Source: Lewinellaceae bacterium (GTDB lineage: Bacteria; Bacteroidota; Bacteroidia; Chitinophagales; Saprospiraceae). From it: a stretch of 64,000 bases of DNA. Numbering within the stretch: position 1 is the first letter of the stretch; every line of letters begins with the position of its first letter. The position numbers were made by a program, and so were the translations under genes. The notes under the pieces are model-generated. The model was not told the origin of the DNA. It was given only the letters and a program-made list of their open reading frames with translations, and did no database searches. Positions 26,185 to 34,500 of the stretch are shown piece by piece. Where the stretch lies: the NCBI GenBank assembly GCA_020636225.1, contig JACJYI010000003.1, forward strand, positions 682,001 through 746,000, written 5' to 3'.

Positions 26185-26631
26185 ATGCTGAAAACCTTGA
26201 AAGTGGTGTTGGCCGGTGCATTTCTCCTGGCCTTGATCGCAGTGTTGTTCTATGGGTGGGCCTGGTCCGAAGCCCGTCATGCACAGGGGTGTGACCGCTT
26301 TGTGATCGATTCCTATGAGCTGAGAACCGGCGTGAATATTCCCGAACTGACGAGTTGGAACTGTCATCGGGATCAGAGCGGGCGAAGGATTTCGGTATAT
26401 ACCCTCGACACAGACCTGGAGGATTATATTCGCAAGGCCGGGTTTCTCAGGACTTCCCAGGCGCTGGACCAGCTCCTCTTTTCCTTTGATCTGCTGGAAC
26501 CGGATGAGCAGGTCTGGTCCAATGATCTCTACACGGTCTCCGGGCTCTCCGGCAATGGTGAACCCTGGCGGATGGTCCTGGACAGGGTCCATGCCCGGTT
26601 GTGGGTGGAGATCCAGTTCGCCACGGTCTGA
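26185..26631 (+). CDS. Hypothetical membrane-anchored protein
   Basis: This 148-residue protein has one N-terminal membrane anchor (VVLAGAFLLALIAVLFYGWAW) and a mixed soluble remainder with two cysteines (QGCDRF and WNCHRD) that could form a disulfide outside the cytoplasm. I do not recognise the family. It is downstream of the three-helix membrane protein on the same strand. Confidence 0.6.
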   Translation: MLKTLKVVLAGAFLLALIAVLFYGWAWSEARHAQGCDRFVIDSYELRTGVNIPELTSWNCHRDQSGRRISVYTLDTDLEDYIRKAGFLRTSQALDQLLFSFDLLEPDEQVWSNDLYTVSGLSGNGEPWRMVLDRVHARLWVEIQFATV

Positions 26632-26754
26632 AGGAATCCATTTGGCGTGCACCCTTCATGAGTGGTACACTTGGTGGGAAGGGTCCCGGAGCAAGCAGGG
26701 CCACTGGGTGGATACCCGCTTCATTCATATTCAGGTGAGTGGCTATTTTTGACC

Positions 26755-28065
26755 ATGCAATTGATCAAGTGCCCCACTTGCCTTTTCATATGGATCGTCC
26801 TGGTAGTATCCACCCGGGTTTGGGGTCAGATCGACCGATCGGATCAGTGGGACCATGATCTGGCCGTCGTTCAACAGGACCTTCCGAGGCTGCACAAAGA
26901 CCTCTTTTTCCAGAAAGATTCCACCTGGTTTTACGCGCAGATGAATGAACTGCGCCGTCAGGTGCATTCGTTGTCAGATGAAGATATCGTGATCCGGCTT
27001 CAGGAGATCGTCGCCGCGATGGGTGACAGTCACACCTGGGTCAATGGAACCGCGGTGATCCATCACAAGGCTACGCTGCCTCTGGAATGCTTCTGGTTCA
27101 AGGAGGGGTTGTTCGTCCTCGTGGGGGAGCGACATTGCCAGGCCCTGGTCGGCAAACGCCTTTTGGAGATCAATGGGCATCCTGTCCGGACGATCCTGGA
27201 CAGCCTGGAGCAAGTCGTCGCACTGGATAATGAGGCCATGAAATGGGACCGATTGCCCCGATTGATCCGACAGGTGCCTCTGCTCCGGCATTACGGCTTT
27301 GTGCAGGGAGATACGATACCGGTGACCGTCCAGAATGATGAAGGGGCGCCGGAAACGGTCCACGTGGTCAGCCAATCGGTTCGCCTGGAATCCGACCATC
27401 GGGTCAGCGTGCGATATCAACCCGGGTCATGGCCCCAGGGCTGGAAACATCCGGACTCCTGGTTCTGGGAGGAATGGCTGCCCGCCGACAGCATCTACTT
27501 CGTGCAATACAATCGGTGCTGGAGCAAGGAGGTCCAGCGCAAGCAGGGCAAACGAAAATACGCCACCAGCATGCCCGCCTTCAAGCCGTTTGGGGATCAG
27601 GTCATCCATACCCTCAAGACCAGGCCGGTGAAGGCCCTGGTGCTGGATCTGCGGTTCAACGGCGGTGGGTCATCGCGTCAAGGCACCAGGCTGATCCGCC
27701 AGATCGCCGCCCTCCGACCGGATCAACAGCCGGAGAAGATCTATGTCCTTCAGGGCAGGCGGACATTCAGTTCTGCCGTGATCAACCTGCTGGATACAAA
27801 GAAACACCTGGCGGCGATTGCGGTCGGTGAAATGACGGGAGGGAAGGCCAATCACTTTGGGGAGGTCAAATCCTTCTCTACCCCGCATTGGAAACTGCAG
27901 ATCTTATATTCCAGCAGGTATTTTCGCTTCAATGCCCTGAATGAGGATAGCATCCAGCCTGACCTGCATGTGATGCCAACCTTTGCCGATTATGCGGCAG
28001 GAAGGGATAGTGCCCTGGATCGCATCAGGGAAGCACTCCGGGATGCCGACCTGAATTCGGAATGA
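26755..28065 (+). CDS. S41-family peptidase, exported
   Basis: This 436-residue C-terminal-processing-type (S41) protease-like protein has the signal peptide MQLIKCPTCLFIWIVLVVSTRVWGQ. Family elements are AMGDSHTWVNG near residue 95, a strand LVLDLRFNGGGSSRQG near 305, and the nucleophile region GRRTFSSAVINLL near 345 followed by GEMTGGKANHFGEVKSF. No PDZ domain is obvious. ATG 26755 is chosen for the signal sequence; the base pattern TATTTTTG ends only 3 nt before it. It converges with the gene ending at 28081. Confidence 0.85.
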   Translation: MQLIKCPTCLFIWIVLVVSTRVWGQIDRSDQWDHDLAVVQQDLPRLHKDLFFQKDSTWFYAQMNELRRQVHSLSDEDIVIRLQEIVAAMGDSHTWVNGTAVIHHKATLPLECFWFKEGLFVLVGERHCQALVGKRLLEINGHPVRTILDSLEQVVALDNEAMKWDRLPRLIRQVPLLRHYGFVQGDTIPVTVQNDEGAPETVHVVSQSVRLESDHRVSVRYQPGSWPQGWKHPDSWFWEEWLPADSIYFVQYNRCWSKEVQRKQGKRKYATSMPAFKPFGDQVIHTLKTRPVKALVLDLRFNGGGSSRQGTRLIRQIAALRPDQQPEKIYVLQGRRTFSSAVINLLDTKKHLAAIAVGEMTGGKANHFGEVKSFSTPHWKLQILYSSRYFRFNALNEDSIQPDLHVMPTFADYAAGRDSALDRIREALRDADLNSE

Positions 28066-28080
28066 TGCTGGAAATGCCGA

Positions 28081-28602
28081 TCAACTGACCGTTTCGAGGA
28101 TCAGGCCCCGGTCCTGCCAATCGTCGATCACTTTTTTCAATTGTTCGATCATATAAAAGGAATCCAGAAGGATATCGAAGCGGCGTTCCTCCTGGCCTTG
28201 CTGGACGATCAGGTAGTTTTCCAATGGTTTGCCCTTGAGCTCACGGATCAGGTCCTGGATCCGTTCTTCGGGCATGGCCCAGGTTTCCTTGACAGTAACC
28301 CTGGTCACGTCCGTCACCGGAATGGTTTCCAGGATCTTGCCATGTCCGGAGAGCAGGCGGATGGTATCGGGCGTGATCTCGATCTGGCGATTCCGAACCA
28401 TGCTGGAGGCCCGTTTGTGGGTGCGGATGCGCCAGGCAGTGAGAAAGCCGATCAGCACCAGGATGCCGGCAAAGTAGGGGAGTGGCAGGGAAAATTGCCC
28501 GGACAGGAACCCGATCAGGGCGAAAGTAGGCAAGCCAAGCAGGAGCACTTTCTTTCTCATGCGGTAAAAGGCAGGGTCGTCGATCAGTTTGGCTTTGAAC
28601 AT
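28081..28602 (-). CDS. Hypothetical two-helix membrane protein
   Basis: This 173-residue protein has two adjacent membrane helices (VLLLGLPTFALIGFLSG and PYFAGILVLIGFLTAWRI) and a cytosolic-looking domain (RQIEITPDTIRLLSGHGKILETIPVTDVTRVTVKETW) that resembles PH-like (bPH) domains of small bacterial membrane proteins. It is convergent with the S41 gene, with only 15 bp between stops. ATG 28602 was chosen because the upstream extension to 28659 is atypical. A TATTTTG element precedes it. Confidence 0.65.
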   Translation of the reverse strand: MFKAKLIDDPAFYRMRKKVLLLGLPTFALIGFLSGQFSLPLPYFAGILVLIGFLTAWRIRTHKRASSMVRNRQIEITPDTIRLLSGHGKILETIPVTDVTRVTVKETWAMPEERIQDLIRELKGKPLENYLIVQQGQEERRFDILLDSFYMIEQLKKVIDDWQDRGLILETVS

Positions 28603-28729
28603 GGTCTGTTTTTCGATCTTGCAAAATACAAATTCAGCAAGACACGGGCATGGTTGCATGTTCTGTCGATCTGTATCCCGGCAGCTGGTTGCGGCCGGAT
28701 CCGTAACTTGTCCATCTGAATGGTTCGCT

Positions 28730-29320
28730 ATGGCCTATGCCCAATCCATTGACGACTTTTTCTCCAGGCCGTCTCCCTTCTCCGAGCAGCTGGCAACCCT
28801 GAGACAGATCATGCTGGATGCCGGATTGCAGGAGACCCTCAAGTGGGGTATCCCCGTGTATGTCGGTCACCAAAAGAATATTGCCGGCATTGCCGCCTTC
28901 AAGTCGTACGCGGGTATCTGGTTCTACCAGGGGGCTCTGCTGTCCGACCCGGGAGGAGTCCTGGTCAATGCACAGGAAGGCAAGACGCAGGCCATGCGTC
29001 AATGGCGGTTTCAGGAAGGCGACCACCTCGACAGAAGCCTGGTCCGGTCCTATCTGGAGGAAGCCCTGGAACATGCCCGGGAGGGGCGGGAAGTCGTGGC
29101 CAAGAAGTCCCGGCCATTGGTCATACCCGAAGAGCTTCGACAGGCACTGGCATCGGATCCGGACGTGGCCAGGCAGTTCGATCAACTGTCCCTTTCCTGC
29201 CGCCGGGAATATGCGGAATATATCGGCGAGGCCAAACGAGAAGAAACCCGGTTGCGCCGACTGGAAAAGGCGATCCCGATGATCCTTGCTCAAAAAGGAT
29301 TGCAGGATCAATACCGGTAG
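28730..29320 (+). CDS. YdeI/OmpD-associated DUF1801-type protein
   Basis: This 196-residue protein has an N-terminal DUF1801/YdhG-like fold (IDDFFSRPSPFSEQLATLRQIMLDAGLQETLKWGIPVYVGHQKNIAGIAAFKSYAGIWF) followed by the YdeI-type C-terminal helices with the signature PEELRQALASDPDVARQFDQLSLSCRREYAEYIGEAKREETRLRRLEKAIPMI. Biochemical function is not established for the family. The start at ATG 28730 gives the standard N-terminus. A second DUF1801-only gene occurs at 56409-56771. Confidence 0.85.
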   Translation: MAYAQSIDDFFSRPSPFSEQLATLRQIMLDAGLQETLKWGIPVYVGHQKNIAGIAAFKSYAGIWFYQGALLSDPGGVLVNAQEGKTQAMRQWRFQEGDHLDRSLVRSYLEEALEHAREGREVVAKKSRPLVIPEELRQALASDPDVARQFDQLSLSCRREYAEYIGEAKREETRLRRLEKAIPMILAQKGLQDQYR

Positions 29321-29379
29321 CCTGGCCCCGGACCTATTTCCACACCAGGATGGGCATGCCAAGCAGGATCAGCCGCTCC

Positions 29380-29700
29380 TCAGGGGTGTTGGAAGGAGTA
29401 ATCGCGTTCTACCCTGGCAATGCGGACCTGGTAGGCCGAATACCAGTCCGCTCGTCCTTTTTCCTGGGCGAACAGGTGATCGGCCTGTTGTTTCCATGCC
29501 TGGATGGAGGCCAGATCGCGCCAGTAGGAGACACTGATCCCCAGCTCGCTGCGGGCGTGTTCAAATCCCAGGTAGCCGGGCTGTTGGCTGGCCAGTTGTT
29601 CCATGCGTTCTGCCATGTCCGGATATCCCTCCGGATGATCCCGAAGAGTGTTGGAGAAGATCACTGCATAGTAGGGGGGAGGAGGGGTTTGAGCGATCAT
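29380..29700 (-). CDS. Antibiotic biosynthesis monooxygenase (ABM) family protein
   Basis: This is a 106-residue ferredoxin-like ABM domain protein. The core pattern YYAVIFSNTL ... ERMEQLASQQPGYLGFEHARSELGISVSYWRDLASIQAWKQQADHLFAQEKGRADWYSAYQVRIARVERDY matches stand-alone ABM proteins, many of which act on quinones, haem or as orphan dimers. Function is not assignable from sequence. It is the second gene after a DUF4199-type membrane protein gene on the same strand, 15 bp apart. Confidence 0.85.
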   Translation of the reverse strand: MIAQTPPPPYYAVIFSNTLRDHPEGYPDMAERMEQLASQQPGYLGFEHARSELGISVSYWRDLASIQAWKQQADHLFAQEKGRADWYSAYQVRIARVERDYSFQHP

Positions 29701-29715
29701 GGTGGGCGATGGATA

Positions 29716-30222
29716 CTATGTGGAAGTTGTTTTGTCCCGTTCTTTCGTCCGAAACAGATGGGCCAGGACGACCGTGGCGGCTGTGCCCAGGATCAGTGTG
29801 CCGACCACATTCTGCCAGATGTAGTTTGGCAGGTTGAATTGGGCGGCGGCGGCTTCCGGGGTCATCAGGTGATTGTCTGTGGCGAATTGGATGATGTTCG
29901 GGAAAAAGGAGGGCGAGATCAGCCGATGGGTGATCCATTGGGTCAGGGGGCTGATCGCGGCCAGGATCAGGGTGATCCACATCCCGGATTCGATGCCCTG
30001 CTTCCAGGACATGATTCCGTGATATCGTTTCAGCTTGACTGACCGAATGGCCAGGGCCATCAGGATGATAAAGAGCAGGTCATAGATATTGGTGTAGAGG
30101 GCATGATCGGCAATATGAACGTCATGCCAGCCCAGGCTCTTTTCCAGGCTCATCCAGGCCAGGGTCAGCAGGAAGAAGATGCCGGCCCATTCCCATTCGA
30201 TCCGTGTAGGTGTTCTGAACAT
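29716..30222 (-). CDS. DUF4199-type membrane protein
   Basis: This 168-residue four-helix membrane protein shows the DUF4199 pattern common in Bacteroidota: an N-terminal helix pair, the segment KLKRYHGIMSWKQGIESGMWITLILAAISPLTQWI, a short amphipathic loop (FFPNIIQFATDNHLMTPEAAAAQFN) and a last helix (VVGTLILGTAATVVLAHLF). Function is unknown. The start at ATG 30222 is taken from family layout; the frame is open further upstream. It is divergent from the glycosyltransferase gene, 82 bp apart. Confidence 0.75.
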   Translation of the reverse strand: MFRTPTRIEWEWAGIFFLLTLAWMSLEKSLGWHDVHIADHALYTNIYDLLFIILMALAIRSVKLKRYHGIMSWKQGIESGMWITLILAAISPLTQWITHRLISPSFFPNIIQFATDNHLMTPEAAAAQFNLPNYIWQNVVGTLILGTAATVVLAHLFRTKERDKTTST

Positions 30223-30304
30223 TCGATGGAGGAAGTGCCCCCTCAAGATAGGGAGGATCTGTGGATACGCCCTGGATTTCCGATGGACGACCGATCTTCG
30301 CCCC

Positions 30305-31324
30305 ATGTCTGTCGATCCTGCCCCCCTGGTTTCCATCATCATGGCCGTCAAGGACACGGAGCCTTACCTCCCAGCCTGCCTGGATTCCATTCTGGCGCAG
30401 ACCTATCCCCACTGGGAGCTGTTGGCGGTCAACGATCACTCCACCGATGGCACGCCGCAGATCCTTCGGCACTATGCAAAGCGGGATGATCGCATCCGGG
30501 TGTTCGACAGTGAGGGCCATCGGTTGATCCCGGCCTTGCAGACCGCCTATCGACACGTCCGGGGCAGTCTGATCAATCGCATGGACAGCGATGACCGGAT
30601 GCCTGCCGACAAGCTGATGTCCCTGGTGGAGGCCTGGCTGCCCCATGGCAAGGGGACGGTGATCGCTGGCGGTACGGAGCACTTTGTCGATGAAGGCGAA
30701 GTGGGCGACGGGTTTCGTCGTTACGAAGCCTGGCTGAACGAAGTGGCCCGTTCGCATACCCATTACCAGGAGATCTACCAGGAGTGCGTGATCCCCTCGC
30801 ACAGCTGGATCCTGCACAAGGAGGACATGGACCGGGTAGGGGCCTTTGACCCTCTGGTCTATCCGGAGGACTACGACCTCTGTTTCCGCTTCTACCGGGC
30901 CGGGCTGCGAGTGGTCGGCCTGGACAAGGTGTTGCACCATTGGCGCGACCGATCGGAACGGATTTCCCGGACCTGGGAGGAATACCGGGACAACCGCTAC
31001 TTCGACCTCAAACTGCGCTATTTCTATGAACTCGACCGCGACCTCGGGCGACCATTGGTGCTGTGGGGAGCCGGTCGCAATGGGAAGGACATGGCCCGGC
31101 AGTTGCTGGCCCGGGAAGCGGGTTTGAATTGGGTATGCGACAATCCGCGTAAGATCGGCCAGGACGTCTATGGCATCATCATGCAGTCCTGGCAGACCAT
31201 TCCAGATCTGGACAATCCTCAGATCATGGTCGTTGTTTCGTCGCCGGAGGGCAAGGAGATGATCCGTGAGCATCTCCATCAATGGGGCAAGCAACCGGTG
31301 CGGGATTACTGGTTTTTCAACTGA
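30305..31324 (+). CDS. Glycosyltransferase family 2
   Basis: This 339-residue GT-A fold glycosyltransferase opens with VSIIMAVKDTEPYLPACLDSILAQTYPHWELLAVNDHSTDGT, the typical nucleotide-binding start. A DSDD motif (INRMDSDDRM) supplies the metal-binding DxD. YPEDYDLCFRFYRAGLRVVGL is the acceptor-side ED motif. The C-terminal ~90 residues (RPLVLWGAGRNGKDMARQLLA ... VCDNPRKIGQ) look like a Rossmann-type nucleotide-binding appendage, as seen in some fused GT2 proteins. It is likely involved in a cell-surface polysaccharide or glycoprotein; the substrate is unknown. Confidence 0.9.
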   Translation: MSVDPAPLVSIIMAVKDTEPYLPACLDSILAQTYPHWELLAVNDHSTDGTPQILRHYAKRDDRIRVFDSEGHRLIPALQTAYRHVRGSLINRMDSDDRMPADKLMSLVEAWLPHGKGTVIAGGTEHFVDEGEVGDGFRRYEAWLNEVARSHTHYQEIYQECVIPSHSWILHKEDMDRVGAFDPLVYPEDYDLCFRFYRAGLRVVGLDKVLHHWRDRSERISRTWEEYRDNRYFDLKLRYFYELDRDLGRPLVLWGAGRNGKDMARQLLAREAGLNWVCDNPRKIGQDVYGIIMQSWQTIPDLDNPQIMVVVSSPEGKEMIREHLHQWGKQPVRDYWFFN

Positions 31325-31467
31325 TCGATAGTCGACTCATGGCGAAGGTTACCCGGGTATCCGATGTGGGTGTTCGATTGAAGGCTCAGGGTTTAAATTG
31401 ATAATTTCTTCCTTGGGTGAAGGCAGCGGATTGGCCCTTCCCGGGCTCTTGAATGAACGGGCACCTG

Positions 31468-31482
31468 TTCCGTTTAACGGAA
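31468..31482. repeat. Imperfect palindrome upstream of the giant adhesin gene
   Basis: TTCCG-TTTAA-CGGAA is an inverted repeat with 5-bp arms, 52 bp before the adhesin start codon. The neighbouring AATTT-AATCG-AAATT is also palindromic. It could be an operator. I see no other gene in 31325-31533. Confidence 0.3.
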
Positions 31483-31533
31483 TTTAATCGAAATTCCATT
31501 ATCTTTCTGACTGAACGTCAAATCCTTACCAAC

Positions 31534-34500
31534 ATGCCTTTACCTGGACCCCGGATCAATATGTTAGTTCTTCTTCTGCTATGCCTCGGACTGCGTGCGA
31601 ATGCCCAGGCCGTGATATTGGAGAATGATGTGGTCCGGCAGGAATGGCTGTTCGCGAATGGCTGGCAATCGGTCCAGTTATGTGGTTTGATTCCACAGCA
31701 GGAGTATGGTTTTCGGCTGACCGGCGAAATGCCGCTACTCGCTCCCGTTAGCTGGCAGGTGGAAAATGGAGAATTCCTGTCCAACACGAATGGAGTGCTC
31801 CGCTTCAAAGCTGACGGGTCGTGTGCCACCATCCAGTTGTACTTCCACCAGGCTGATCCGGTTGACCAGTTTCCGAGGGGATTTTCCGCCTGGTGCACAG
31901 ACTGTCCCCAATCCAAGCAGGTCGCCAACCGGGGGATCGGCGTCGATTATCTGCCCTTGGACCTGCTCGTTGAGGATGTCCTGTTTACCGGTTCGGGATG
32001 CTGGGATTTTCGGAATTACAGTTTTCTCGGGGAAGGTCACGCGATCGGATTGTTCTATTCTGCGCCCATCTTCGACTATGGGCTGATCATGACCACGGGC
32101 AGCATCGGTAATGCCCTGGGAACCAATAATTCACCCAGTGCCGGCACCGACTGGGGGCTTGCAGGCGACCTGGATCTCACCGCCTCCATATTTGGCACGC
32201 CTCAGACCTTTGACGCGGCCATTCTGGAACTGGACTTCACCGCGCCTTATACTGGTTTTCTGGAATTCCGGATCAGTTTTGCTTCCGAGGAGTATCCATC
32301 CGGCAATTGTGATGCCTTTGGGATTTTTGCATCCGGCCCGGGTATTACGGGACCCTTTTCCAATAACGCCCAGAATTTTGCCCTCCTGACCGGAAGCAGC
32401 TACCTGGTCAATGCTTGTGATGTGGGTCCCAGTTTCAATGACAAGTTCTACATCGACAATACGGATGGCAAGGACATGCAGTATGACGGGTACACCATTC
32501 CGATCTTCATCAAGATCCCCATCCAGGAATGCGGTGACTATCACCTGAAATTTGCCATCGCCGATACCGGGGACGGCCTTTACGATTCGGCGGTCATGAT
32601 CGAGAGCAAGGATTTCGGCTTTATCAAGCCGGCGAGCATGGAGTTGATCGTGCCCTCGACAAACAGCAATGTGGTCTATGAGAAGTGCAGCGATGCTTTC
32701 TTGCGGATCTGCCGATTGGACAACTACATGCTGTTTGATGAAGTGGAGCTGAACTACACCATCTCTCCGGCAGGAACAGCCCAGTCCGGCCAGGATTTTA
32801 CGCCATTCCCGGCGACATTCATCATTCCCGGACCGGACGAATGCGTCGATATTCCGATCTCGGTGATTGCCGACCTTCTCCCTGAAGGCGATGAAACGCT
32901 GATCATCAGCCTGGACTCACCGTGTACCTGCAGCGGAACGGAGTCGGTAGAAGTGATCATCCGGGATACTCCTCCCCTGGAACTCACCCTGGATGATGTG
33001 ACCGTCTGCCAGGATGATCAATTGCTCCTGGAGCCGCAGATCACCTCGGGTGTGGAGCAGTTCACCTACGCCTGGAGTGACGGGTCCAGTGATCCGGAGA
33101 TCAGCCAGATCGCCGACATCCCTGGCACCCAGCAATATTCCGTCACCGTCACGGATGAGTGTGGACAGACGGCAACCGCTGCAGCGAATGTATCGGTGAT
33201 CGCCAGGCCGACCGCTACCATGGAGGGCGATGGCTACCTGTGCAAGGGGAACCCCAATCAGGACACCATCCCGGTGACCATTACGCTGGGTCCTCCGAGT
33301 ACGGCGCCGTGGTCCCTCAGCTACTATATCAACGGTGTGCTCCAACCAGTGCTCACCAACATCACCCAGCCGGTGATCACCATCCCCGTGACCACGACCG
33401 GTTACAGTGAGATCCAGACCGTGTATAACAACACTGTCTGCGATGGCTACATTTTCGGGGAATCATTTATTGAGGCGGTCGAGGTGAAAACAACATTGGA
33501 TACAGTGGCCGTATCCTGTTTTGGGGCTGAGGACGGCCAGATCATCGCTGCAGGACAGGAAGGATTTGAACCCTATACCTATCAATGGTCCGTGCCGGGC
33601 GAACAAAAGGCATTGCTGGATTCCGTTGGAGTAGGCACCTATTTTGTCACTGTGACGGACAATCTGGGCTGCACGGCGGTGGATAGTATGACCCTGTCCA
33701 GCCAGACGGATATCGATGTCTCCGGTGTGCTGATCCAGGGAACGGATTGCCAGGCCGCCAACGGTTCGGTGGATATCACGGTCACGGGAGGCGAATTGCC
33801 TTACACCTATGCCTGGAGCCATGGCAGTGCCCTGGAAGATCCAGCTGATCTACCAGCTGGCATTTCCTTTGTGACCGTGACCGACAATCGGGGATGTGAG
33901 TCCTATGCGAGTTTTGATATTCCCGTGCCGGATGCCCCGGCCTTGACCACTTCCGTAACCGGAACGGTCACCTGCGCCATGCCTTCGGGTGGAGCGGCGA
34001 CCCTGGATATCGCGGGAGGAACCCAGCCCTATCTAATCAACTGGAGCGGCAATGGGGGATCCATTCAGAATCCATCCGGATTGAGTGGTGGGCAATATAC
34101 GGTCACCGTGACCGATGCAGCGGGTTGTAGTTCATTGGACACCATCCTCATCCCGGTCGACACCCTTGGCCCTGTCGCCGTTGCAATCCCCACGGATACA
34201 CTGACCTGCGGGATCACCTCGCTCAACCTGAATGGTCTGGGGTCAACATCCGGTACAGGCATTACCTACGCCTGGACGACAGCAAATGGAACCATCCTGA
34301 ATGGTGCCTCTACTCTCCAGCCGGAGATCGGACTTCCCGGTATCTATAACCTGGTGGTCACAAATACACAGAACGGATGTACGGACCAGGCCGTCGTGCA
34401 AGTGATCCCCGATCAGAATGCCCCCCAGATCCAGATCGAAGCAGCGGATACTCTGACGTGCAATCTGACCAGTACTCAATTGAATGCCCTGGGATCGACC